Position numbers and translations under genes: made by a program
Part shown: positions 1-9,100 of the stretch, piece by piece
Numbering within the stretch: the first letter of the stretch is position 1
How the letters are laid out: every line of letters starts with the position of its first letter
Origin: Betaproteobacteria bacterium HGW-Betaproteobacteria-7
GTDB lineage: Bacteria > Pseudomonadota > Gammaproteobacteria > Burkholderiales > Rhodocyclaceae
Direction: 5' to 3'
Length of the DNA: 64,000 nucleotides
Assembly: GCA_002840765.1 (NCBI GenBank)
Contig: PHCE01000014.1
Coordinates: 62,001-126,000, forward strand
Notes under the pieces: generated by a model
The model's database searches: none
The model's input: only the letters and a program-made list of their open reading frames with translations
What the model was told of the DNA's origin: nothing

Positions 1-2352
1 CACCGGGCCGGCCGGTGTCTCGATCAGCAGCCGGTGCAGGCCCTCGAGTGCTCGGCCGCTCTCCGGCAGGCGGACCAGCAGGTCGAAGCGACGATTGCCA
101 TCGACGATTTGCGCCACTTTCTCGCCATCGACGAGCATCTGCAACGTGCTCGCCAGTTGCGCCGGCGACAGGCCGTAGCGGGCGGCTGCGGCATAGTCGA
201 GATGGACCTTGATCTGCGGCGCCAGCACCTGCTTCTCGACCTCCAGGTCGGCGACGCCGGGAATCTGCTGCAGCCGCTGCTGCAGCGCCGTCGCCTGGGC
301 GCGCAGGGTGTCGAGATCGTCACCAAAGACCTTGACCGCCACTTGCGCGCGCACGCCGGACAGCATGTGGTCGATGCGATGCGAGATCGGCTGGCCAAGA
401 TTGAGGCTGCCCGGCAAATCCTTCAGGCGCCGGCGAATGTCGGCATAAAGCGCCTCCTTCGGTCTCCCGGCCGGCTTCAGGCGAATTTCCAGCTCGGAAA
501 CATGGACGCCCTCGGCGTGCTCGTCGAGTTCGGCCCGGCCGGAGCGGCGGCCGATGTGCTCGACCTCCGGTACCGCCAGCAACAGCTTTTCCGCCTGGCT
601 GGCGACGCGCACCGACTCGACCAGCGTGATCCCCGGATTCAGGCGCAGGGTGACGGTCATCGAACCTTCGTTGAACGGCGGCAGGAAAGTGGTCGGGAAG
701 AACGGCACCGCCGCCCCGGCCAGCAGCACCGCCAGCGCCGTCACCGCCAGCGGCCCTTGCGGCGCCGCCAGCACCCGTTCCAGCAGCGCGCGGTAATGGC
801 GTTTCAGCCAGGCAACCAGCACCGTGTCGTCATGCCGACCGGCCGCCAGTTTGGGCAACAGGTAGTAGGAGAGCACCGGCGTCACCGTCACCGAGACCAG
901 CAGTGAAGCCAGGATGGAGACAATGTAGGCGATCCCGAGCGGTACAAACAGCCGCCCCTCGATGCCCGGCAGGGCGAACAGCGGGACGAAGACCAGGGCG
1001 ATGATCAGCGTCGCGTAGACGATGGCCGAGCGCACTTCCAGCGAGGCCTTGACGATCATCTCGCCGATGCCGAACGGCGTGCCGCGGGCGGCTGCCTGGC
1101 GCAGCCGGCGCAGGATGTTCTCGACATCGACGACGGCATCGTCGACCAGCTCGCCGATGGCAATCGCCAGGCCGCCCAGGGTCATCGTGTTGATCGACAG
1201 CCCGAGCCAGTTGAACACCAGCACGGCGATCAGGATCGACAGCGGAATCGCCGTCAGCGAGATCAGCATGGTGCGCAGGTTGCCGAGGAAGAAGAAGAGC
1301 ACGGCGGCGACCAGGCAGGCGGCAAGCAGCAGCTTGGCCTGCAGGTTGTCGATCGAGGACTGGATGAAATCGGCCTGGCGGAACACCACCTGCGGCGCCA
1401 GCACGCCAGCCGGCAAGCTCTTGTTCATCTCGCTCAGAGCCGCTTCGAGGCGCCCGGTCAGGTCAACGGTGTCGGCCGTCGGCTGCTTCTGGATGCTGAG
1501 GATCACCGCCGGGGCGCCGTTGAAGCCGGCGTCACCGCGCTTGATGGCCGGCGCGAAGGCGACGCCGGCGACCTGGCGGAGCAGGATCGCCTGACCGTCG
1601 CGGGCGGTCAGCGCCAGGTTCTGCAGGTCTTCCAGACGCGAACTGCGGCCGAGATGGCGGATCAGGTATTCTCGCCCGTTCATTTCCAGGAAGCCGCCCG
1701 AGGTATTGGCCGAGAAGCCGCGCAAGGCACTCTCCAGCTGCCCCAGCGAAATTCCCAGCTCGGCCAGGCGGCGGGTGTCCGGCTGCACCTGGAACTGGCG
1801 CACCTCACCGCCGATCGGGATGACCTGGGCGACGCCGGCGACCGCCATCAGCCGCGGCCGCAGCACCCAGTCGGCGTACTCGCGCGCCTGCATGGCATCG
1901 CCCTTTGCCGAATCGAGCGGGATGGCCAGCATCATGATCTCGCCCATGATCGACGAGACCGGCCCCATGTGCGGCACCACATCCGCCGGCAGCACGCCCT
2001 GCAACGCGGTCAGGCGCTCGGCGACCATCTGCCGGGCGCGGTAGAGATCGGTCTCCCAGTCAAAGGAGACATAGACGAAGGACAGCCCGGCGCTCGACAC
2101 CGAGCGCACGCCGGCGACACCGGGCAGGCCGTTGAGCGCCGTCTCGAGCGGGAAGGTGACGAGCTGTTCGACTTCTTCGGCAGCCATGCCGCCGGCCTCG
2201 GTCATCAGGCTGACGGTCGGCTTGTTGAGATCGGGAAAGACATCGACCGGCAGGCGCTGCGCCTCGAAGGCGCCGTAGCCCATCAGCACCAGCGCGATGG
2301 CCAGTACCAGCAGGCGACTGGCCAGGCTTTTCTGCAAGAGCCACTGGAACAT
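1..2352 (-). CDS. czcA: CzcA-type heavy-metal RND efflux pump, C-terminus beyond window
   Basis: Inner-membrane proton-driven RND pump exporting divalent cations (Co/Zn/Cd class) through a tripartite CzcCBA complex. The minus frame is open from ATG at 2352 to the window edge, giving 784 of roughly 1030 residues. The ORF track missed it because the frame does not close. It begins MFQWLLQKSLASRLLV (first membrane helix), has the PDLNKPTV porter start, and carries the fourth-helix motif GGLAIAIGELVDDAVV near residue 400, whose paired Asp residues are typical of heavy-metal RND proton relays. It starts 8 bp after the czcB stop and is the last visible gene of the operon. It is closely similar to the broken copy at 5943-8622. 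The family call is firm; the metal is inferred. Confidence 0.93.
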   Translation of the reverse strand, partial: MFQWLLQKSLASRLLVLAIALVLMGYGAFEAQRLPVDVFPDLNKPTVSLMTEAGGMAAEEVEQLVTFPLETALNGLPGVAGVRSVSSAGLSFVYVSFDWETDLYRARQMVAERLTALQGVLPADVVPHMGPVSSIMGEIMMLAIPLDSAKGDAMQAREYADWVLRPRLMAVAGVAQVIPIGGEVRQFQVQPDTRRLAELGISLGQLESALRGFSANTSGGFLEMNGREYLIRHLGRSSRLEDLQNLALTARDGQAILLRQVAGVAFAPAIKRGDAGFNGAPAVILSIQKQPTADTVDLTGRLEAALSEMNKSLPAGVLAPQVVFRQADFIQSSIDNLQAKLLLAACLVAAVLFFFLGNLRTMLISLTAIPLSILIAVLVFNWLGLSINTMTLGGLAIAIGELVDDAVVDVENILRRLRQAAARGTPFGIGEMIVKASLEVRSAIVYATLIIALVFVPLFALPGIEGRLFVPLGIAYIVSILASLLVSVTVTPVLSYYLLPKLAAGRHDDTVLVAWLKRHYRALLERVLAAPQGPLAVTALAVLLAGAAVPFFPTTFLPPFNEGSMTVTLRLNPGITLVESVRVASQAEKLLLAVPEVEHIGRRSGRAELDEHAEGVHVSELEIRLKPAGRPKEALYADIRRRLKDLPGSLNLGQPISHRIDHMLSGVRAQVAVKVFGDDLDTLRAQATALQQRLQQIPGVADLEVEKQVLAPQIKVHLDYAAAARYGLSPAQLASTLQMLVDGEKVAQIVDGNRRFDLLVRLPESGRALEGLHRLLIETPAGPV

Positions 2353-2360
2353 GACGGCTC

Positions 2361-3473
2361 CTAACGGATCTGGTTGAGCAGCGGGGCGCCGTCGACGACG
2401 ACGCGCTTGCCGGCCTGCAGGCCGCCGACGACGAGCACGCGGCTGCCGTCGAGCGGCTGGCTGCGCACCGGTTTCGGGGCGAAGCGCTCAGGTGCCGTCT
2501 TGACCCAGACCATGGTCTCGTTGGCCGGACTGCGCACCAGCGCCCGTTGCACCAGTGGCAGGCCGCTAGCGCTCTCGCGCAGCCGCACCTGCAAGGTCAC
2601 CGGCTGGCCGAGCGGCAGGCGCAGGCCGACGCCGGCCGCCCGACTGCCGAAGATCAGCGGCAGCGCCTGTTCGCGCAGGCGCCGGCTGGCGCCAACCAGC
2701 TGCAGTTCGATGCTCTGCTCGCCGATGGCCAGGCTGGCCGCCGCCACCGCGCCAAGATCAAGCGCCTCATAAGCCAGGGCTTCGACATGCAGGCTGTCGG
2801 GGGCGACGATCTCGAAGATCAGTTCGCGCGCCTCGACGACCTGGCCGACCACCGCATTGCTGGCGGCGATGACGCCAGAAACCGGGGCCACCAGCGCATC
2901 GCGCCCGGACAGGCCACCGCCGATGGCAGCGATGCGGCCATTGAGGCTGAGCACCTCGCTCGCCGCCGCTTCGATCTCGCGTTGCGGCACGGTGTCTGCC
3001 AGCTCCTGCAGACGTGCCCGGCGGCGTTCGGCCAGTTGCCGCGCCGCCTTCAGTTCGGCCAACTGGGCTGCCTGGTTGGAGCGTTCAATCTGCCCGGCGG
3101 ACGGCACCACCCAGGCCAGTACTTCGCCTTTGCGCACCCGCTGGCCGGCCACCGGCAGGCCCTGCGCGTTGGCGGCTTCGAGGCGGCCGGCGATCATCGC
3201 CTGGACCCGCCCACCGCGCTGCGGGTCCATGACCACCTTGCCCTGCAATTCGATGCTGCGTGCCACCTGTTCTTCGGCCGCCGGCAGCGTGCGCACGCCA
3301 ATCTGGCGCTGGGCAGTCTTCGGCAGGAAGACGGTACCGTCAGGCAGGCGTTGCGGCGTGTCGCCGAGATTGGGCAGCGCCTTCTTCTCGTCGCCGTGAT
3401 CGTGACCTTCGTGAGCCGCCAGCGGCGCCGCGAACAAGGCGGCCAGCAGCAGGGTAATTGTCAGCTTGTTCAT
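2361..3473 (-). CDS. czcB: CzcB-type periplasmic adaptor (membrane fusion protein)
   Basis: 370-aa adaptor linking the inner-membrane CzcA pump to the outer-membrane CzcC channel. A signal peptide (MNKLTITLLLAALFAAPLAA) is followed at once by a His-rich stretch HEGHDHGDEKK that probably binds metal. A lipoyl/barrel-sandwich half (around residues 85-125), a helical hairpin (around 135-180) and a second lipoyl half with SGVIAASNAVVGQVVEA follow, then a beta-barrel and membrane-proximal domain. The start overlaps the stop of the upstream gene by ATGA, which implies translational coupling. It lacks the HMBD module seen in the CusB of this window, which fits a Zn/Co/Cd rather than Cu/Ag pump. Confidence 0.92.
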   Translation of the reverse strand: MNKLTITLLLAALFAAPLAAHEGHDHGDEKKALPNLGDTPQRLPDGTVFLPKTAQRQIGVRTLPAAEEQVARSIELQGKVVMDPQRGGRVQAMIAGRLEAANAQGLPVAGQRVRKGEVLAWVVPSAGQIERSNQAAQLAELKAARQLAERRRARLQELADTVPQREIEAAASEVLSLNGRIAAIGGGLSGRDALVAPVSGVIAASNAVVGQVVEARELIFEIVAPDSLHVEALAYEALDLGAVAAASLAIGEQSIELQLVGASRRLREQALPLIFGSRAAGVGLRLPLGQPVTLQVRLRESASGLPLVQRALVRSPANETMVWVKTAPERFAPKPVRSQPLDGSRVLVVGGLQAGKRVVVDGAPLLNQIR

Positions 3474-3997
3474 ACTCCCTCTCCGGGAAGGCGGCGCAGG
3501 CGCCGGCCGATGACGATGATGGCGACGAGCAGTAGTGTCGCCAGCAGCACCAGGCCGAGGCGCCCGCCACTGGCCTCGGCAGCAGCCGGTGCCTCGGCGA
3601 CGATCAGCTCACCACTCAACAAGTCGCTGTCTTCGCCGGCAATCAGGGTCAGCGCCAGCCCATGCTCGCCGGCCTGGCGCAATGGCTCCAGCCAGGCGGC
3701 GTCAGCAATCAGGTAGTCACCGCTGGCCTGGCGGAAGATGGCAGTCGCCGTGCGCCCGCCGGCCTCGATCTCGAGCGTCGCAGCGAGCACCGGCTCATTG
3801 CTCGGCGCCCGGTCGACATGCAGGATCAGGCCTTCAGCTTTGAGACGGCCGACGACTTCATAGGCTTCGCTCTCGGCCGTGACCACCGGCAGCGGTACCT
3901 CGGCAGCCAACGCCGGCAGGCTAGCGGTCGCCAGCATGGCGGCGAGCAGCAGCCGGTTGATGAATTTTCTCATTTTGAGCATCGGGTTTTCCTTCAT
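3470..3997 (-). CDS. Periplasmic/membrane protein of unknown function inside the czc operon
   Basis: 175 aa. The first Met overlaps the czcC stop (ATGA) and the gene's own stop overlaps the czcB start (ATGA), so it is embedded in the pump operon. It has a signal peptide (around residues 10-31, ending LPALAA), a periplasmic beta-rich stretch of about 110 residues, and a C-terminal membrane helix (GRLGLVLLATLLLVAIIVIG) followed by an Arg-rich cytoplasmic end. There are no Cys or His clusters. I do not recognise the family. The position suggests an accessory subunit of the CzcCBA complex, but that is inference from context. An internal Met (MLKMRK) could be the true start. Confidence 0.85.
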   Translation of the reverse strand: MKENPMLKMRKFINRLLLAAMLATASLPALAAEVPLPVVTAESEAYEVVGRLKAEGLILHVDRAPSNEPVLAATLEIEAGGRTATAIFRQASGDYLIADAAWLEPLRQAGEHGLALTLIAGEDSDLLSGELIVAEAPAAAEASGGRLGLVLLATLLLVAIIVIGRRLRRLPGEGV

Positions 3998-5211
3998 TCG
4001 GGCAGCAGGCCAAGGGCCTGACGATAGGCGGACAGACTGGCCGCCAAATTGATGCGGGCGCGCGCCGCCTGGCTGGCAGCGGCAAAAGCCTCCTGCTCGA
4101 TGCGCAGGCGGGTCGGCAGGTCGCTTTCGCCAAGGCGGAAGGACTTGGCAAAGAATTCACGACTTTCGCCAGCCAACCGCGCACGTTCCTCGGCGGCACT
4201 CAATTGCAAGCGGGCAGCACCGAGTCGGCTGCGGGCGGCGGCAACCTCCTGGACCAGACGTTCGCCTTCGCGCTCGGCGCTCAGACGGCTTTCGATCAGC
4301 TCGGCATTGGCCTCGGCCAGACGGGCCTGCTGGCGCGCGCCAGAGGAGAACGGAATGCGCAGCGCCAGCGCCCAGGTCTGTTCCATCGCCTCGCCGGCCA
4401 GGCCGCGTTCGCGCCGGGTGGCAATGGTGATTTCCGGATTGGCGCGGCTGCGGCTGCGGGCCAGCGCCAGTTCCTGGCGTGACACGTCGCCGCGGCCGGC
4501 GAGCGCCAGCAGTTGCGGATGGACGGCCAGCAGGGTGGCCTCTTCACCGGCCGCAACCTCAGCTTCCGCTTTCGCCAGTGGTGCAGTTGGCGCCTGACCG
4601 GTCAGCGCCTGCAGCCGGTAACCGGCAGCGGCGAACTGCGCCCCGGCTTCGGCCTGGGCAGCAGTGGCCGCTGCCAGTTCGCCATCCGCCTGATGCTGGT
4701 CGGCCCGCGCCAGGTCGCCAGCAGCAACGCGCTTGGTGACGTCGTCGCGCAGGCGGCGGGCGGCAGCCAAGCGCTCGTCAGCCAGTTGCCGTTCGTTGTC
4801 GGCCAGTTGCCAATCCCACCAGGCCTGCCGCAAGGCACCGGCCAACTGCAGGCGCAGCGCCGCCGTGCGCGCCGTCAGCGCAGCGCCTTCGGCGGTAGCC
4901 AGTGCCAAGCTGCCGCGCCGCTCGCCGGGCAGCCACAAGGGCAGCACCAGACCAACTTCGTATTCCTCGGCGCCACGGTCACGATTGAAACGGTCGCTGC
5001 GCCCGCCCAACTCCAGGCTCGGCGGCTCGGCGGTCAGCGCCGAAGCTGCCTCCTGGCGTGCCTCGGCGGCGCGTTGGCGCTCGCCCAGCGCCTGCGCCAC
5101 GGGCTGACGTTCCCAGGCCGCGGCAAAGGCGCCGGCCAGGGTCTGCGGCGTTTCGCCATGCGCCGGCAAGGCGACGACGATTGATAAAGCGATCCAGAAA
5201 CAGGCTCGCAT
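3994..5211 (-). CDS. czcC: CzcC-type outer-membrane efflux channel (TolC family)
   Basis: 405-aa outer-membrane factor forming the exit duct of the Czc pump. It has a signal peptide (MRACFWIALSIVVALPAHG) and then two repeats of long Ala/Glu/Arg/Gln-rich helices typical of OEP proteins. The start is supported by GGAGGA about 6 bases before the ATG. It overlaps the downstream gene by ATGA and lies 97 bp after czcI. The length fits CzcC (about 400-420 aa). No lipobox Cys follows the signal peptide, unlike many CusC proteins. Confidence 0.9.
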   Translation of the reverse strand: MRACFWIALSIVVALPAHGETPQTLAGAFAAAWERQPVAQALGERQRAAEARQEAASALTAEPPSLELGGRSDRFNRDRGAEEYEVGLVLPLWLPGERRGSLALATAEGAALTARTAALRLQLAGALRQAWWDWQLADNERQLADERLAAARRLRDDVTKRVAAGDLARADQHQADGELAAATAAQAEAGAQFAAAGYRLQALTGQAPTAPLAKAEAEVAAGEEATLLAVHPQLLALAGRGDVSRQELALARSRSRANPEITIATRRERGLAGEAMEQTWALALRIPFSSGARQQARLAEANAELIESRLSAEREGERLVQEVAAARSRLGAARLQLSAAEERARLAGESREFFAKSFRLGESDLPTRLRIEQEAFAAASQAARARINLAASLSAYRQALGLLPE

Positions 5212-5308
5212 GGAACATCCTCCGGTTGATGAAGCACAACCGGCGGTACGCCAGATCAGCCCGTCAGGGCTGGTAAATCAGGAAAAAGGACTGGCCGACC
5301 GCCGCAGA

Positions 5309-5716
5309 TCAGGCGGCGGAAGTTCTGGGCGGACGTTCGAGCCCGTCGGGGACACGCGAGGAGAAATGCGCATCACGGCCGTTCAAGACGACCGAACTGC
5401 CGGTAGGGATGGCCGGCATGACGTTGTCGACGGTACCGCCGAGCAGGTGTCCGAGGATGAAACCGGGGCAGCAGTGATGACGAGTATCAGCACAGGGTTC
5501 CTGAGCATGCCCGGTGCAATCGCCGGCACAGGTGTCATGGCCTTGGTCAGCGTGGCTGTCATGGCCCGCATGCTCATCGTGGCTGGCGTGCATCGCTGCT
5601 CCCTCATCGTGCGTCGCCAAGCCTTGCGCCGCCTGCCAGCCGTAACTCGGCGAGAAGACGGTGGCCAGCATGACCAGCAACAGCAGGCGGGTAACGGAAT
5701 GGAACAGCGAGCGCAT
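5309..5716 (-). CDS. czcI: CzcI-like His-rich small periplasmic protein
   Basis: 135 aa. An N-terminal hydrophobic signal (RLLLLVMLATVFSPSYG) precedes a His/Asp/Cys-rich central region (HASHDEHAGHDSHADQGHD, then CAGDC and HHCC) and a tail ending VPDGLERPPR. The tail and the position as first gene before czcC match the CzcI family, small proteins thought to modulate metal sensing or bind metal in the periplasm. The number of His residues within about 60 positions strongly suggests Zn/Co/Cu binding. It is the likely first gene of the operon, with its promoter in the repeat-rich segment to its right. Assignment to CzcI is by pattern, not alignment. Confidence 0.8.
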   Translation of the reverse strand: MRSLFHSVTRLLLLVMLATVFSPSYGWQAAQGLATHDEGAAMHASHDEHAGHDSHADQGHDTCAGDCTGHAQEPCADTRHHCCPGFILGHLLGGTVDNVMPAIPTGSSVVLNGRDAHFSSRVPDGLERPPRTSAA

Positions 5717-5772
5717 GGGGGCGGACTATAGCTGAAGGACTCGTGCTAAGAAACCCAATCGGATCAAAAGTT

Positions 5773-5789
5773 CCGCACCGTGCGGATCA
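5773..5789 (-). other. 17-bp scar matching the 3' coding end of cusR
   Basis: The plus-strand sequence CCGCACCGTGCGGATCA is identical to 10537-10553, where it encodes the IRTVR segment of the response regulator. Read on the minus strand here it gives LIRTVR followed by a quick stop. It may be a remnant of a deleted response-regulator gene upstream of czcI, or chance; the same bases also form a 6-bp hairpin with a 1-base loop. Confidence 0.35.
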
Positions 5790-5793
5790 ACAG

Positions 5794-5862
5794 CCAGTTG
5801 CCAGTTGCCAGTTGCTAGCAAGAAATGCTGGCAACTCAAGACTACTAGCAACTAGCAACTAC
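5794..5862. repeat. Short tandem and inverted repeats (CCAGTTG x3 / CTAGCAA x2)
   Basis: Three tandem CCAGTTG heptamers (5794-5814) run into TTGCTAGCAA. Two tandem CTAGCAA units (5845-5858) lie downstream and are complementary to the first array. A TGCTGGCAACTC block between them recurs in the 44.3-kb intergenic region. The segment can fold into a hairpin. It lies between czcI and the yeaD fragment and may include the czcI promoter, but no clear -35/-10 pair was identified. Confidence 0.7.
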
Positions 5863-5930
5863 CTACACAGCAACCAGGGTCTGACGCCCGTACCAATCCT
5901 CACCGGCCGGCAGACTCACCGGCTGCCGGG
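5863..5930 (-). pseudogene. Left 68-bp direct repeat: 3' end of yeaD
   Basis: 67 of 68 bases match 22071-22138, which is the stop codon plus the last 22 codons of intact yeaD; the only difference is A versus C at 5884. The copy is in the same orientation as the right repeat. Immediately right of it the sequence switches to truncated czcA. It marks the left boundary of a 16.2-kb metal-resistance block. Confidence 0.9.
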
Positions 5931-5942
5931 AGCGCCGCGAGC

Positions 5943-8622
5943 GTGGGGGCGCCAATGACGCCGATGCAGGTGCGCGAATACGCCGACTGGGTGCTGCGGC
6001 CGCGACTGATGGCAATCGCCGGTGTGGCGCAGGTAATCCCTATCGGCGGCGAAGTGCGCCAGTTCCAGGTGCAGCCAAACACGACCCGTATGGCGGAACT
6101 GGGTATCACACACGAGCAGTTGACCGGAGCGCTCAAGGGTTACTCGGCCAACACCTCCGGCGGCTTCCTCGAACTCAACGGCCGCGAATACCTGATTCGC
6201 CACCTGGGCCGCACGTCGCGCCTCGATGACCTGAAGAACCTGGCGCTGGCTGCCCGCCACGGTCAACCCATTTTGTTGCGGCAAATCGCCGAGGTGACCT
6301 TCGCGCCTGCCATCAAGCGGGGTGACGCCGGTTTCGCCGGCAAACCGGCGGTGATTCTGGGCATTCAGAAGCAGCCGACGGCCGATACCATCCATCTGAC
6401 CCGGAACATCGAGGCCGCGCTGGAAGACTTGAAGAAATCGCTGCCGGCCGGCATGGCGGCGCCGCAGGTAACCTTCCGCCAGGCCAGTTTCATCGAGTCG
6501 TCGATCAACACGCTGCAAGGCAAGCTGATCGGGGCATCGATCTTCGTCGCGGTCGTCCTGTTTTTCTTCCTGGGTACCCTGCGCCCGACGGTGATCGCGC
6601 TGACCGCGATCCCGGTGTCGATTTTCATGACAGCGCTGGTTTTCGACTACTACGGTCTGTCGATCAACACCATGACGCTGGGTGGCCTGGCCATCGCCAT
6701 CGGCGGCCTGGTCGATGACGCCGTGGTCGGCGTCGAAAACGTGCTGCGGCGCCTGAAGGACGATCGGGCCAAGCACCACGATCATCGAATGCACCCGATT
6801 GAACTGATTGCCCAGGCAACAATGGAGGTGCGTTCGGCCATCCTCTACGCAACGATCATCATCGTGCTCGTCTTCCTGCCATTTTCGCCCTGCCCGGCAT
6901 GGAGGGACGGCTGTTCGTGCCGCTGGGTATCGCTTTCATCGTGTCGACGCTGGCCTCGCTGGTGGTCTCGGTGACGGTGACGCCGGTGCTCTCCTTCTAC
7001 CTGCTGCCCAGCATGAAGGCCCTCGATCATGGCGATACGAAACTGCTGGCCTGGCTGAAAGCCAGCTATGGCCGCAGTTTGCAGGCGGTGCTCAAGCGGC
7101 CTGAAGCGGCGTTGGCCGCCGGTGCTGTTGCCGTTCTGGCGGCAGCAGTTGCGGTGCCTTTCTTCCCCAAAACTTTTCTGCCGCCCTTCAATGAGGGAAC
7201 GCTGCTGATCGGCATGCGCCTCAACCCCGGCGTGACGCTGGCCGAGTCGTCGGCCTTGGCGCAACAGGCCGAGGTGCTGGTCAAAGCAGTGCCGGAAGTC
7301 GCGCACGTTGGCCGGCGCAGCGGCCGGGCGGAACTGGACGAGCATGCCGAAGGTGTGCACGTCAGCGAACTCGATGTCGGCCTGAAGCCAGCATCCGAAA
7401 TGACGCGCTCAATGGATGAAATTTCGGCGGATATTCGCGCTCGCCTGATCAATCTGCCGGCGGCGATTGCTATTGGCCAGCCCATCTCGCACCGTATCGA
7501 CCACATGCTGTCGGGCGTACGTTCGCAGATCGCCATCAAAATCTTTGGCGACGACCTCGATACGCTACGCGGTCAGGCTGATGCGCTGCGCAGCAGGCTC
7601 GCCGGCATCCCCGACATTGCCGATCTGGAAATCGAGAAACAGGTGCTGGCGCCACAGATCAAGGTGCGCGTCGACTACGCGGCTGCCGCCCAATACGGTG
7701 TCCCGACCCCACAGATTCTGGCGACACTGCAAAGCCTGGTCGAAGGCGAAAAGATCACCCAAGTGGTCGAAGGTGGCCGGCGCTTTGCCCTGGTCGTGCG
7801 CTTGCCGGAAACATCCCGCTCGTTGGCTGGCCTGGGGCAGAGATTGCTGGAGACACCCGGCGGCCCGATTCCCCTCTCCAGAATTGCCAGTATCGAGGAC
7901 GGCGACGGGCCGAACCAGGTCAGCCGCGACGACGGCAAGCGGCGCATCGTGCTTTCAGCCAACACGCAAGGACGGGCGCTGTCCGAGATCGTCGAGGACA
8001 TCCGCCAGGTCGTCGGCAACAGCAAACTGCCGGAAGGCTACTTCATCGCCCTGGGGGGCAATTCCAGGCACAGGAAGAGGCTTCGCGGCTGGTTGGGCTG
8101 CTCTCCATCGTCTCCCTGGTGCTGATGTTTGTCGTGCTCTTCAGTCGCTACAAGTCGGTTGTCTTATCGGCGATGATCATGGTCAACATTCCCCTGGCGC
8201 TGGTTGGCGCGGTACTCGGCTTGTGGATTTCCGGGCAACCGCTGTCGGTCGCCGCGCTGGTCGGCTTCATCACGCTGGCCGGTATTTCGGTGCGTAACGG
8301 TATCCTCAAGGTCAGCCACTACATCAACCTGATGCGCATGGAAGGCGAAAACTTCGATCACAAAATGATCCTGCGCGGCTCGCTGGAACGTCTCGCACCC
8401 GTCTTGATGACGGCACTGGTCACCGCCTTCGCGCTGGCGCCGTTGTTGTTCGAGGCCGAGCGGCCGGGCACGGAAATCCTGCATCCGGTGGCGGTGGTCA
8501 TTTTCGCGGGCCTGATCAGTTCAACCCTGCTCGACACCTTCCTGACACCTGCCATGTTCTGGCTGTTTGGCCGCAAGGACGTGGAGCGTCTGATGGCCGA
8601 CCGCGATGTCGGGGCGCTTTAA
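5943..8622 (+). pseudogene. czcA: Broken second copy of czcA (5'-truncated, two frameshifts)
   Basis: Three ORFs in sequence (5943-6974, 6899-8125, 8119-8622) together read as one CzcA. Homology begins at about residue 140 of the family (QVREYADWVLRPRLMAIAGV), so the first membrane helix and start are missing. The frame is lost at a TTTT run (6882-6885), where the intact copy reads PLFALPGIEGRLF, and again at a GGGGGG run (8053-8058), where the family motif GGQF is expected. One extra T and one extra G would restore a continuous frame to the C-terminus. Motif GGLAIAIGGLVDDAVVGVEN is intact. The frameshifts may be sequencing errors, but the 5' truncation at the repeat junction would still leave it non-functional. 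Confidence 0.92.
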
Positions 8623-8648
8623 CTATTACTCAACGAAAGGAAATTTCA

Positions 8649-9031
8649 TGAAACCGATTCAGCTTCTCGCCGCCTTTGCCTTCGCCATGACCGGCCTTGC
8701 CTTCGCCGCAGGTGGACACGACCACGGTCACGAACACAAGCCACTCCACGGTGGCGTCGTCAGCGCGGTCAAGAATGTGGACTACGAGCTGGTTGCCGGG
8801 CCAGAACAGATCCAGGTGTTTGTGCGCGACCACGGCAAGCCCGCGGACATCTCGAAGGGGTCGGCAAAACTCACCATCCTGTCCGGCAAGCAAAAGCAAG
8901 AGATCCCGTTGCTTCCCGACGGACAACGCTTTCTCGCCACAGGAACGTTTGCCATCACACCGGGTGCCAAGGCACTGGCGCAAGTGAGCCTGGGCGGGCC
9001 ACCGGCAACGGTCAGATTTGTTCTGAAGTAA
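8649..9031 (+). CDS. Small His-rich periplasmic protein next to czcA copy
   Basis: 127 aa from ATG at 8649, preceded by AAAGGAAA. It has a signal peptide (MKPIQLLAAFAFAMTGLAFA), then GGHDHGHEHKPLHGGVV, a His cluster suited to divalent metal binding, then a compact beta-rich domain of about 90 residues ending in VRFVLK. The HGGVV...VDYELV pattern resembles domains found alone or fused to CzcB-type adaptors. It lies 26 bp after the czcA pseudogene, so it was probably the operon's last gene. Role inferred: periplasmic metal buffering or delivery to the pump. The start at 8606 in the ORF track is too long, because the signal peptide begins at 8649. Confidence 0.85.
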
Positions 9032-9047
9032 AGAAACCTTGACACCT

Positions 9048-9076
9048 CGGCCATCGGGATTTAATCCGGATGGCCG
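9048..9076. terminator. Palindromic hairpin between convergent genes
   Basis: CGGCCATC-G-GGATT-T-AATCC-G-GATGGCCG is a 29-bp near-perfect palindrome with a single G:G mismatch per arm. It sits 17 bp after the small His-rich gene and 25 bp before the end of cusS, which converge on it. There is no T-run on either strand, so a bidirectional terminator role is plausible but unproven. Confidence 0.55.
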
Positions 9077-9100
9077 CAGCGTCAGCAAATTCAGCAGAGT

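Noticed and set aside
34-906. 290-aa plus-strand ORF in the czcA region
   Set aside because: Reverse reading of CzcA, whose minus frame is open from 2352 to the window edge.
5743-5958. 71-aa plus ORF over the repeat junction
   Set aside because: It spans tandem repeats, the yeaD fragment and the czcA joint, so it is an artefact of the rearrangement.
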